64,000 nt of DNA from assembly GCA_023228045.1 (NCBI GenBank), contig JALOBY010000002.1, positions 33,522 through 97,521 of the forward strand, in the 5' to 3' direction. Both the position numbers and the translations under genes were made by a program. Below are positions 56,252 to 64,000 of the stretch, in pieces. Positions within the stretch are counted from its first letter, which is position 1; each line of letters opens with the position of its first letter. The stretch comes from Endomicrobiales bacterium. GTDB lineage: Bacteria > Elusimicrobiota > Endomicrobiia > Endomicrobiales > JALOBY01. A model generated the notes under the pieces. It was not told where the DNA came from, ran no database searches, and saw only the letters and a program-made list of their open reading frames with translations.

Positions 56252-57560
56252 AGTAATTTCAATTCCAATTCTTCTGTTTTCACTAAACGCACCAATAATA
56301 TACGCACAGGATAAACAAACAATGAATAAACCCATGGAAGTTAAACTAAAAAATGGACTAACCGCCGTAATAAAAGAAGATTTATCACACCCGATTGTAT
56401 CAGTACAAGTTTGGGTAAAAACCGGCTCAATAAATGAATCACAAAACACTGCCGGGTTGTCGCATTTTCTTGAGCATTTAATTTTTAAAGGGTCAAAAAA
56501 ATTCCCCGGTGATGCCATAAGCCGCATTGTAGAGGCAAAAGGCGGATATTTAAACGCGGCAACTTCTAAAGAATTTACAGAGTATTACATAACCCTGCCA
56601 AACAAAGAATTTACCACAGCTGTAGAAATTCTTGCCGACGCTATGGAAAACGCCGCATTTCCAGGTAATGAAATAGAAAAAGAAAGAAATGTTATTTTAC
56701 AAGAAATGAAATTACACGAAGACAACCCTCAAAGTTTATTGTACGACCTTTACTGCGAGAAAATATTTATAAATACACCTTATGCCCACCGTGTTCTTGG
56801 AACAAAAAAAGTAATTCAAGATGTTTCAAAAGAAGAAATCACAAAATACTATCACACTCATTATGCACCAGAAAACCTAACTTTGGTTATAGTCGGAGCC
56901 GTAAAAACAGATGAAGCAAAAACAGCAATAGAAAAATACTTTGGCACAATAAAAAAGCGTTCATTTTCTAATGAGAAATTAGAAAATGTTAAAGTAAAAC
57001 AACAAGATAAAACAATACAAAAAGATGTAGAGCACACCTACTGGATTGGCGGCTTTCTGGGGCCAAATGCAAGCAGCAAAGAACAATTTAGCGCAGAAGT
57101 TGCCGCATCAATACTTGGCGGTATGCGTTCATCGCGCCTTTATCGTAAACTACGTGAAGAAGACAAAACTGTCTATGCAATTGAAACTTCTTACTGGGCG
57201 CAAATTTCAAACGGGGCATTTGTTTTATGGGCAATTCTTGAACCACAAAATAAAGAAAAAGTAATATCTGAAATTAAAAACCAAATTAGCTTACTTATGA
57301 ATAATGGCCCAACCAACAATGAGCTGGCTAAAGCAAAAGAAATGATAACTACCGAGCATGCGTTGGCGCATGAGAAATTTTCCGACCAAGCCGATTTAAT
57401 TGGCTACTTATATACAATTAACAACCCATGGATAATTGACAGTTATATCAGCGGTATAAATGATGTAACAAAAGATGATATAACGAACCTGCTTAAAAAA
57501 TATTATTTAAACAAAAATTTCACGAGTGTAGCAATAGTGCCGAAACAAAATGAAAAATAG
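56235..57560 (+). CDS. M16-family zinc peptidase (catalytic member)
   Basis: 441 residues from GTG 56235, which lets the product begin with a signal peptide (VKNYLKVISIPILLFSLNAP...IYAQ); longer in-frame starts run through the previous gene. The inverted zinc motif HFLEH (HxxEH) is followed by the downstream Glu in the NVILQEMKLHEDNP segment, as in processing peptidase and pitrilysin relatives. The C-terminal domain is the non-catalytic M16 half (GGFLGPNASSKEQFSAEVAASILGGMRSSRLYRKLREED). Probably acts in the periplasm with the next gene's product. Confidence 0.9.
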   Translation: MKNYLKVISIPILLFSLNAPIIYAQDKQTMNKPMEVKLKNGLTAVIKEDLSHPIVSVQVWVKTGSINESQNTAGLSHFLEHLIFKGSKKFPGDAISRIVEAKGGYLNAATSKEFTEYYITLPNKEFTTAVEILADAMENAAFPGNEIEKERNVILQEMKLHEDNPQSLLYDLYCEKIFINTPYAHRVLGTKKVIQDVSKEEITKYYHTHYAPENLTLVIVGAVKTDEAKTAIEKYFGTIKKRSFSNEKLENVKVKQQDKTIQKDVEHTYWIGGFLGPNASSKEQFSAEVAASILGGMRSSRLYRKLREEDKTVYAIETSYWAQISNGAFVLWAILEPQNKEKVISEIKNQISLLMNNGPTNNELAKAKEMITTEHALAHEKFSDQADLIGYLYTINNPWIIDSYISGINDVTKDDITNLLKKYYLNKNFTSVAIVPKQNEK

Positions 57561-58839
57561 ATTAATTTATTTACTATGTGCAATGCTCTTGCCTCAAATA
57601 GCGCTTGCGGAGGGAAATATGGAAAGCTTTACGCTAACAAACGGTATAAAAGTGATTTATAAACAAACAACTCAACACCCCATAGTTTCAATACGGTTAT
57701 TTTTAAAAACCGGCACCGCCTCAGAAAAACCAGAACAGGCAGGGTTAGCAAACTTCACACAAATACTTTTACAACAAGGAACAAGAAATTTAAACGCTCA
57801 GGAGTTTGCAAACCAAATAGAATCATTAGGCGCAAACTTCTCCGCCAGCACCGATTACGACTTTAGCACAATAAGCATAACCCTTTTAGATAAAAACTTT
57901 GAAAAAGCCCTTAGTTTGCTTACAGATGCGGTTTTAAACCCTGCCTTTGACGAGCTTGAAATTGAAAAAGAACGCTCATCAATACTTGCCGACATAAAAA
58001 GCAGAAAGGACTCAATTCACTTAACTGCAAACGACGCAATGTTAAAAGTTTTTTATGGCACCCACCCATATTCATGGCCGCAAATTGGTAAAGAAGAAAC
58101 CGCATCAACTTTTACAAAAGAGAACATAATCAACTGGCACAAATCAAACTACACAGCAGACAATGCTTTAATTGTAATTACCGGAAATGTCAGCGCAAAT
58201 GAAGCAAAAATCTTGGCCGAAAAATACTTTAGCCAAATACCAAAAAGTGCGACTAAAACCACAAGAACAGAAGCTACTATTCCAAAGGCGTCAAAAACCG
58301 AGTTTGAAAGCAGCAAATTTAAACAGGCATTTTTAATAATTAGCTATCCTGCTCCCAAAATAAACCAATCTGACTTTTTAAAGTTAAAATTATTAAATGT
58401 GTACCTCGGCGGCCGTATGAGCGGGGTACTATTCTCAAAAGTTCGCGAAGAACTTGGCGTATGCTACGAAATAAACTCAAGTTATCCATCTATGCAAGAT
58501 ATTGGCAGGTTCTCAATTTATGCCGGAGTTGACAAAGAAAATGTAAACAAAACAATTGAAAAAATTGATGACGCGCTAAATTTCATTAAAACTAATGGCA
58601 TATCCGATAAAGAACTTGAAGAAACAAAAGATTACCTAAAAGGTATATATTCAATGGACCACGAAACAATTGCAAAAGAAGGGTGGTACCTTGGGTATTG
58701 GGAAATGATTGGAAAAGGTTTTGCTTACGACCAGAAATACATTGACGAGCTTTCAAATATAAATGCCAAAGACCTCACTGAGGCAACAACAAAATACTTC
58801 ACACAAGACAGAGTTATAGTAACCGTGGTTCCTAAATGA
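57550..58839 (+). CDS. M16-family protein lacking the zinc motif (non-catalytic partner)
   Basis: 429 residues with signal peptide (MKNRLIYLLCAMLLPQIALA). It aligns with the M16 fold (LTNGIKVIYKQTTQHPIVSIRLFLKTGTASEKPEQAGLANF), but at the place of HxxEH it reads AGLANFTQILLQQGT, so no zinc ligands remain. Such a catalytic plus inactive pair, here overlapping by 11 bases, works as a heterodimer in processing peptidases. Likely substrate: periplasmic or secreted peptides, inferred from the peptide transporter that follows. Confidence 0.87.
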   Translation: MKNRLIYLLCAMLLPQIALAEGNMESFTLTNGIKVIYKQTTQHPIVSIRLFLKTGTASEKPEQAGLANFTQILLQQGTRNLNAQEFANQIESLGANFSASTDYDFSTISITLLDKNFEKALSLLTDAVLNPAFDELEIEKERSSILADIKSRKDSIHLTANDAMLKVFYGTHPYSWPQIGKEETASTFTKENIINWHKSNYTADNALIVITGNVSANEAKILAEKYFSQIPKSATKTTRTEATIPKASKTEFESSKFKQAFLIISYPAPKINQSDFLKLKLLNVYLGGRMSGVLFSKVREELGVCYEINSSYPSMQDIGRFSIYAGVDKENVNKTIEKIDDALNFIKTNGISDKELEETKDYLKGIYSMDHETIAKEGWYLGYWEMIGKGFAYDQKYIDELSNINAKDLTEATTKYFTQDRVIVTVVPK

Positions 58840-60476
58840 GTTATTCCAAATATATAAAGATTATTTCTACACTTTTACTTGCCATATTATTTTTGCAATC
58901 ATGCGGCGTTAACAACACAAAAAAAGATTACTCCGTCGCAAAAGACCGCAAACCAAACACAGGCGATGCTTATGTTTCCGCAATGCTTGGCGATGCAACC
59001 ATATTAAATCCACTCTTATCGCAGGACTCATCATCAGGTCAAATAAACTCCTACATATTTAACGGCTTACTAAAATACAATAAAGATTTGACCATTGTAG
59101 GCGACCTTGCAAGCTCATGGAGCGTTTCAAAAAGCGGGAAAGAAATAATTTTTAATTTACGCAAAAATGTTTCTTGGCACGATGGCAAACCATTTACAGC
59201 TAACGATGTTAGATTCACATACGAAAAACTAATAGACCCCACCGTTAAAACTCCATACAGTGCCGATTACACATTAGTTAAAAAATTCACAGTTATAGAC
59301 CCATACACAATAAAAATTGAATACTCAAAAACATTTGCCGGTGCGCTTGAATCGTGGATGATGGGAATAATACCAAAGCATATATTTGAAAACACCGACA
59401 TAAATATAAACCCTGCAAACCGTGCACCAATAGGCACCGGCCCATACATATTTCAAAATTGGAAAACCGACGAAAAAATAACCCTTAAAGCAAATGAAAA
59501 GTATTTTGAAGGCAGGCCTTACATATCAAAATATTATTTCAGAATAATACCCGACCAATCGGTACAATTTCTTGAACTGCGCCAAAACAATATTGACGAA
59601 ATGTCACTTTCTCCCGACCAGTGGAATTCATACCCTGAATTTTTTACTAATTACAACAAATTTAACTACCCGTCATTTTCTTATGTATATTTGGGCTTCA
59701 ACCTTACAAGAGAACCATTTAACAACAAAACCATACGCAAGGCACTTGCTTATGCAATAAACAAAAAAGAGATAATTGACGGCGTGTTGCTTGGCATGGG
59801 AACCCCTGCAACAGGCCCATTCGTGCCACAGCACTGGGCATTTAACACCAAAGTAAAAGATTATCCTTACGACCCATCTTACAGCTTAAAGCTTCTAAAA
59901 TTATTAGGGTACACACTAAACCCAACCGATGGCTATTTGTGGAAAAACAATAAAAGGTTTGAGTTTGGCATAATTACAAACCAAGGCAACAAAGTGCGCG
60001 AACTTAGCGCGCAAATAATTCAGGCACAGCTTAAAAAAATTGGTATAAAAGTAAACATCCGTATAGTTGAGTGGAGCAGTTTTATATCGCAATTTATAAA
60101 CAAAAAGGACTTTGACACCGTGCTTTTAGGTTGGAGCCTATCTCGCGACCCAGACCAGTTTGTTATCTGGAACTCTAAAATGACAGGGGAAAACCAATAC
60201 AACTTTGTCAGCTATAATAACCCGGAAGTTGATAAATTATTAAACAAAGGCAGGGAAACATTCAACATCACCCAAAGAAAAGTAATTTACAATAAAATAC
60301 ACGAAATCCTTGCCGACGACCTGCCATACATATTTCTCTATTACCCGCAAGCAATGCCCGTAATACATAAACGCTTTATCGGCCCCGAAGTTGCGCCTGC
60401 AGGGTTAGGTTGGAACAGTAATTTTTGGTGGTCACCAAAAGAAAATCAAAAATACAAACTTTCCGGGGACAATTAA
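58836..60476 (+). CDS. Peptide ABC transporter substrate-binding lipoprotein
   Basis: 546 residues. Lipoprotein signal with lipobox LFLQSCG (Cys about residue 23). Family 5 solute-binding pattern: SAMLGDATILNPLLSQDSSS, YIFNGLLKY, LASSWSVSKSGKEIIFNLRKNVSWHDGKPFTANDV, GTGPYIFQNW, KALAYAINKKEIIDGVLLG. It catches peptides in the periplasm for the permeases encoded immediately downstream. It overlaps the M16 gene by four bases, linking peptide breakdown and uptake. Confidence 0.92.
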   Translation: MSYSKYIKIISTLLLAILFLQSCGVNNTKKDYSVAKDRKPNTGDAYVSAMLGDATILNPLLSQDSSSGQINSYIFNGLLKYNKDLTIVGDLASSWSVSKSGKEIIFNLRKNVSWHDGKPFTANDVRFTYEKLIDPTVKTPYSADYTLVKKFTVIDPYTIKIEYSKTFAGALESWMMGIIPKHIFENTDININPANRAPIGTGPYIFQNWKTDEKITLKANEKYFEGRPYISKYYFRIIPDQSVQFLELRQNNIDEMSLSPDQWNSYPEFFTNYNKFNYPSFSYVYLGFNLTREPFNNKTIRKALAYAINKKEIIDGVLLGMGTPATGPFVPQHWAFNTKVKDYPYDPSYSLKLLKLLGYTLNPTDGYLWKNNKRFEFGIITNQGNKVRELSAQIIQAQLKKIGIKVNIRIVEWSSFISQFINKKDFDTVLLGWSLSRDPDQFVIWNSKMTGENQYNFVSYNNPEVDKLLNKGRETFNITQRKVIYNKIHEILADDLPYIFLYYPQAMPVIHKRFIGPEVAPAGLGWNSNFWWSPKENQKYKLSGDN

Positions 60477-61454
60477 ATGTTTTCATATATTCTAAAACGC
60501 CTGCTTCAAATGGTGCCTATTTTGATAGGCATCACTATAATCACCTTTGCCGCAATGCACTTTGCGCCTGGTAACCCAGCCAGCTTAGCAACCGATATGA
60601 ACCTAAAAGCATCATCTCAAACGCACGAACGGCTTGTAAAACTTTACGGGTTAGATAAACCATGGTACAAACAATATTTCTCTTGGCTTAAAAGAGTGGC
60701 CAAGTTAGATTTTGGCGACTCATTTAAAGATGGCCGCCCAGCCATTAAAAAAATATTTGAACGCTTGCCGGCATCTTTACTTTTAAACTTTTTGTCATTG
60801 TTCTTAATTTTCGCAATCGCAATACCTATTGGGGTAATTTCCGCAATCAAACGCAACACACTTACCGACAAAGCATTAACATTTTTTGTTTTTATCGGCT
60901 ACGCAATGCCAGCTTTTTGGTTTGCGTTATTGCTTATGCTGCTTTTTGGCTTAAAATTGGGGTGGCTGCCAATATCCGGGTTACACTCAATAAATTACTC
61001 GGATTTAAACTTTATAGATAAAGTTTTAGATGTATCAAAACACCTAATATTGCCCGTATGTGCAAGTGCTCTAACCGGCATGGCATCACTTGCCCGCTAC
61101 ACACGAACAAGTATGATAGAGGCACTTAGCCAAAACTTTATAAAAACTGCTTACGCAAAAGGATTAAGCGAAAATAAAATAATTTTCAGGCATGCCTTAA
61201 GAAATGCACTACTTCCAATAATTACAATTGCAGGCCTATCGTTGCCGGCACTAATTGGAGGGGGTTTTATATTTGAAACAATATTTGCCTATCCCGGAAT
61301 GGGGCGTCTTGGTTTTGAGGCAATAATGGCAAGAGATTACCCTGTAATAATGGCAACCGCCACTATTGCTGCGTTTCTTACACTAATTGGCAACCTGCTT
61401 GCCGATATATCCTACTTTATTGCAGACCCTCGCATAAGGCATGGTGGAAAATGA
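60477..61454 (+). CDS. Oligopeptide/dipeptide ABC permease, OppB/DppB type
   Basis: 325 residues. MFSYILKRLLQMVPILIGITIITF is the OppB-type start; six membrane helices. The ATPase-contact EAA loop reads EALSQNFIKTAYAKGLSENKIIFRHALRNALLPII, followed by the typical GGGFIFETIFAYPGMGRL. It begins right after the binding-protein stop and overlaps the next gene by four. Confidence 0.95.
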   Translation: MFSYILKRLLQMVPILIGITIITFAAMHFAPGNPASLATDMNLKASSQTHERLVKLYGLDKPWYKQYFSWLKRVAKLDFGDSFKDGRPAIKKIFERLPASLLLNFLSLFLIFAIAIPIGVISAIKRNTLTDKALTFFVFIGYAMPAFWFALLLMLLFGLKLGWLPISGLHSINYSDLNFIDKVLDVSKHLILPVCASALTGMASLARYTRTSMIEALSQNFIKTAYAKGLSENKIIFRHALRNALLPIITIAGLSLPALIGGGFIFETIFAYPGMGRLGFEAIMARDYPVIMATATIAAFLTLIGNLLADISYFIADPRIRHGGK

Positions 61455-62251
61455 AAAATAAACTTGCCCTATTGGGAGCGCTTTGCATAGTCATATTAAT
61501 TTTACTTGGAGCATTTGCCCCTCTCATTGCTCCAAAACGCCCCGACGAGCAAAACATAACAGAACGCATAAAAGCTCCGTCGTCAAAGCATATTCTTGGA
61601 ACCGATGACCTCGGGCGAGATGTTTTATCACGAATGCTTTATAGCGCGCGAATATCCCTAAGCGTTGGCATAGTTGCGGTGCTGATAGCCATAACCCTTG
61701 GCACACTTATTGGAATGTTAAGCGGTTATTTCGGCGGCGTCACAGATTCAATTTTAATGCGTTTTGTAGATGTAATGCTGTGTTTTCCTACTTTCTTTCT
61801 ATTGCTAATGGTACTTGCTTTTTTAGAGCCAAGCATACTAAATGTAATAATTGTAATTGGCCTTACCGCATGGCCGGGCCTTGCAAGAATAGTGCGTGCG
61901 GAAGTACTAAGCATAAAACAACGCGATTTTATAAACGCTTCAAAACTGCTTGCCACAAGCAAAACAAGAATTTTTTTAATGCATATATTGCCAAATGTAA
62001 TTGGTCCAATTTTAGTTGCGGCAACACTTGGTGTTGGCGATGCTATACTTGCAGAGTCGGGGTTATCGTTCCTTGGGCTTGGGGTACAGCCGCCCGATGC
62101 CTCTTGGGGGCAAATATTAAGTGCCGGCAAAGAATACATACACATTGCATGGTGGCTTTCAGTTTTTCCGGGCGTTGCAATACTAATTACGGTGCTCTCG
62201 TTTAATTTGCTTGGCGAGGGAATTCGCGAGAAGCTAAACCCTAAAAAATAA
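61451..62251 (+). CDS. Oligopeptide/dipeptide ABC permease, OppC/DppC type
   Basis: 266 residues. HILGTDDLGRDVLSRMLYSARISLSVGIVAV is the OppC signature, followed by the EAA loop (EVLSIKQRDFINASKLLATSKTRIFLMHILPNVIGPILV) and the end SFNLLGEGIREKLNPK. It pairs with the OppB-type protein as the membrane channel. Confidence 0.95.
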   Translation: MKNKLALLGALCIVILILLGAFAPLIAPKRPDEQNITERIKAPSSKHILGTDDLGRDVLSRMLYSARISLSVGIVAVLIAITLGTLIGMLSGYFGGVTDSILMRFVDVMLCFPTFFLLLMVLAFLEPSILNVIIVIGLTAWPGLARIVRAEVLSIKQRDFINASKLLATSKTRIFLMHILPNVIGPILVAATLGVGDAILAESGLSFLGLGVQPPDASWGQILSAGKEYIHIAWWLSVFPGVAILITVLSFNLLGEGIREKLNPKK

Positions 62252-62254
62252 TTT

Positions 62255-63067
62255 ATGAATATTTTAGAAATCAAAAACCTATCAGTAACCTACATTCAAT
62301 TTGATGGCAGCGTGCTCAAGGCCCTTGATGATGTTACCCTTGACATTGTAGCAGGGCAAACACTCGCCATAGCTGGGGAATCGGGCTCTGGCAAAAGCAC
62401 CTTGGCACTTGCGATATTGGGACTAATAAACAACTTTGGCGGTAAAATAACCTCAGGTAATATCTTATTTGAGGGCTTAGATTTGCTTGCAGTAAATAAA
62501 AATATTCTGCGCACTGTGCGCGGCGGTAAAATTGCAATGGTTTTTCAAGACCCATATTCATCATTAAACCCGGTCCTAACCATTGGACTACAAATAACCG
62601 AAACAATTCAAGCTCACAACAAAAAGCTATCCAATAAAGAAGTTATTAATCTGGCTTTAGAAACTCTTGAGATTTGCTCAATAAAAGAAAGTATAAGAAT
62701 ATTTAACTCCTACCCGCACCAAATTTCAGGCGGGCAAAGGCAACGCGTGGCAATTGCAATGGCAATATGCAACAACCCACAAATTTTAATTGCCGACGAA
62801 GTCACAACCGCGTTAGATGTAACCACACAAAAAGAAATAATGGACCTCTTGGATTCTCTTAAAACAAAGCTAAATATGTCTATACTTTTAATAACGCATA
62901 ACCTCGCGCTCGCCTTTAAACGAAGCCAGCGCACTGCAATAATGCAAAACGGCAAAATTATAGAACTGCAAGACACACCCCAATTATTTTTGCAACCACA
63001 AAATATTTACACAAAACTACTTATAAACTCAACACCGGTGCTCGGTAAAAAAATTGGCACAAACTAA
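62255..63067 (+). CDS. Oligopeptide ABC ATPase, OppD type
   Basis: 270 residues. Walker A GESGSGKST, Q-loop MVFQDPYSSLNPVL, signature SGGQRQRVAIAMA, Walker B ILIADEVTTALDV, H-loop ITHNLA. It is shorter than E. coli OppD (about 335), lacking the C-terminal Fe-S/oligopeptide extension. Confidence 0.94.
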   Translation: MNILEIKNLSVTYIQFDGSVLKALDDVTLDIVAGQTLAIAGESGSGKSTLALAILGLINNFGGKITSGNILFEGLDLLAVNKNILRTVRGGKIAMVFQDPYSSLNPVLTIGLQITETIQAHNKKLSNKEVINLALETLEICSIKESIRIFNSYPHQISGGQRQRVAIAMAICNNPQILIADEVTTALDVTTQKEIMDLLDSLKTKLNMSILLITHNLALAFKRSQRTAIMQNGKIIELQDTPQLFLQPQNIYTKLLINSTPVLGKKIGTN

Positions 63068-63068
63068 A

Positions 63069-63842
63069 ATGAACAAGTTATTATTTTTACAAAACATCTC
63101 AAAAACATTTCAACAACAAAATATATTCGGCACAGAAAAACATACTGTTGCTGCGTTAGACAACGCCACAATATCTGTAGATTATGGCGAAATAGTTGGA
63201 ATTGTCGGGGAATCTGGTTCTGGCAAAAGTACTCTGGCAAAAATAATTTGCGCGCTTGTAAAAGCCGACAACGGAAGCATAGAAATAGAAGAAAAAAACT
63301 CAAATATCATAACTGCCACTGAGTTATCCAAAATAGTTCAAATGATATTTCAAGACCCAGCAAACTCACTTAGCCCGCGAATGCGCATTAAAACAACACT
63401 TGAAGAGGCAATACTTTCAACACCCAAAAATAAACGCGCGCCGAAGCTTCAACATGTTTTAAACCTTGTTGGTCTTGATAATACTTGCCTATATAAATAC
63501 CCGCACCAACTTTCAGGCGGGCAAGCCCAACGAGTAGCCATTGCGCGCGCACTGCTTAAAAACCCAAAACTTATAATTGCCGACGAGGCAATATCATCGG
63601 TAGATGTTTCTATGCAAAACCAGCTGCTTAGCTACTTTAAGTTTTTAAAAGATAGTCAAAATATGGCAATACTTTTTATAACTCATGACATTTCTGCCGC
63701 ATCAAGCATTGCAGATAGAATTATTGTAATGAAAGATGGTAGAATAGTAGAGCAAGGTCAAACACAAGAATTGATAAATAATCCAACATGCGCATACACA
63801 AAAAACTTAATTGACTCAATACCAAAAATGACAAGAGATTAA
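63069..63842 (+). CDS. Oligopeptide ABC ATPase, OppF type
   Basis: 257 residues from ATG 63069. Walker A GESGSGKST, Q-loop IFQDPANSLSPRM, signature SGGQAQRVAIARA, Walker B LIIADEAISSVDV, H-loop ITHDISAASSIADRI. It also lacks the long C-terminal extension. Last gene of the transporter operon. Confidence 0.93.
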   Translation: MNKLLFLQNISKTFQQQNIFGTEKHTVAALDNATISVDYGEIVGIVGESGSGKSTLAKIICALVKADNGSIEIEEKNSNIITATELSKIVQMIFQDPANSLSPRMRIKTTLEEAILSTPKNKRAPKLQHVLNLVGLDNTCLYKYPHQLSGGQAQRVAIARALLKNPKLIIADEAISSVDVSMQNQLLSYFKFLKDSQNMAILFITHDISAASSIADRIIVMKDGRIVEQGQTQELINNPTCAYTKNLIDSIPKMTRD

Positions 63843-63984
63843 ACTTGTCATCCGTTTTTTTTATTTTGTCATCTCGGGCATAATACTCAAAAAGTGTTGC
63901 TAAAAACAAGGGATAAAGTCTTAAATATAGACGACAAGTAAAAACATTTGATACTCTTTTATTGAAACGGTTCAATAAAGGAGC
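63843..63984. other. Gap with a palindrome before the next gene
   Basis: ATTGAAACGGTTCAAT at 63961-63976 is a perfect palindrome in its outer six bases and could be an operator. AAAGGAG at 63977-63983 is an SD. TGTCATCCG/TGTCATCTCGGGCAT fragments resemble the dispersed intergenic elements seen elsewhere. Confidence 0.35.
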
Positions 63985-64000
63985 ATGAATGCAAAAAAAA
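63985..64000 (+). CDS. Start of a further gene (cut by window edge)
   Basis: ATG 63985 (or 63989) directly after the SD AAAGGAG. Only five codons are visible (lysine-rich), so nothing can be said about the product. Confidence 0.35.

Noticed and set aside
61726..62274. 182-residue minus-strand frame inside the OppC-type gene
   Set aside because: Antisense shadow; the sense frame carries all family motifs.

Overview
The window is low-GC, gene-dense bacterial chromosome from a diderm (Gram-negative-type) organism. Support for an outer membrane comes from LptF/LptG-type permeases, a PorV-like outer-membrane protein, a 1764-residue SprA-like outer-membrane protein, several lipoproteins and a dTDP-rhamnose/UDP-sugar cluster. 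The phylum cannot be named from sequence alone. The mix (SprA/PorV-like proteins, GlgP with an N-terminal DUF3417-type region, FTR-type reductase with a rubredoxin tail, PolX, the TIGR03545/TIGR03546 pair) fits an uncultured lineage near Elusimicrobiota/Omnitrophota or the wider FCB-adjacent groups better than a model proteobacterium. That is inference.

Layout. 1-1449: end of a UDP-glucose-4-epimerase-like gene and a sugar nucleotidyltransferase. 1623-4234: metK and ahcY of the methyl cycle. 4284-16201: an envelope/secretion block with a TPR lipoprotein, a PorV-like protein, an M6 metalloprotease with a T9SS-like C-terminal sorting domain, divergent lptF/lptG-type genes (one frameshifted) and the giant SprA-like protein. 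16209-19790: comF, gapA, pgk, secG. 19814-20647: tRNA-Leu and tRNA-Gly flanking a two-gene insert (small protein and DUF2335 membrane protein). 20808-26544: glgP, a phosphoglycolate phosphatase-like HAD protein and the TIGR03546/TIGR03545-type pair. 26647-33416: dTDP-rhamnose, UDP-glucuronate and UDP-xylose synthesis plus an acetyltransferase. 33471-46030: housekeeping run (nusB, ligA, DUF362 ferredoxin, recX, purH, polX, lipA, alaS, ACT protein, def), often with overlapping genes.

46140-51590 is a 5.4-kb genomic island inserted in the anticodon region of tRNA-Arg(CCG). It is bounded by 41-bp direct repeats of the tRNA 5' half. It carries an MNT nucleotidyltransferase with a HEPN partner broken by a 26-bp tandem duplication, an intact AbiEi/AbiEii type IV toxin-antitoxin pair behind a palindromic operator, decayed fragments (AlbA/AAA_4-like and FRG-like), a 60-bp integron-type attC site, a chimeric membrane/core-2 glycosyltransferase cassette followed by a truncated attC, and the C-terminal part of a tyrosine integrase. 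The backbone resumes with the rebuilt tRNA-Arg.

51657-64000: a radical SAM protein, a PLD-type lipoprotein, a DUF1232 protein, a Memo-like protein, a glutaredoxin-like protein with an FTR-rubredoxin fusion, a catalytic/non-catalytic M16 peptidase pair, and a complete Opp/Dpp-type peptide ABC transporter in one tight run. No CRISPR array, rRNA or recognisable riboswitch was seen. The most notable things are the T9SS-like envelope block and the island that combines tRNA integration, integron cassette remnants and two toxin-antitoxin modules in different states of decay.
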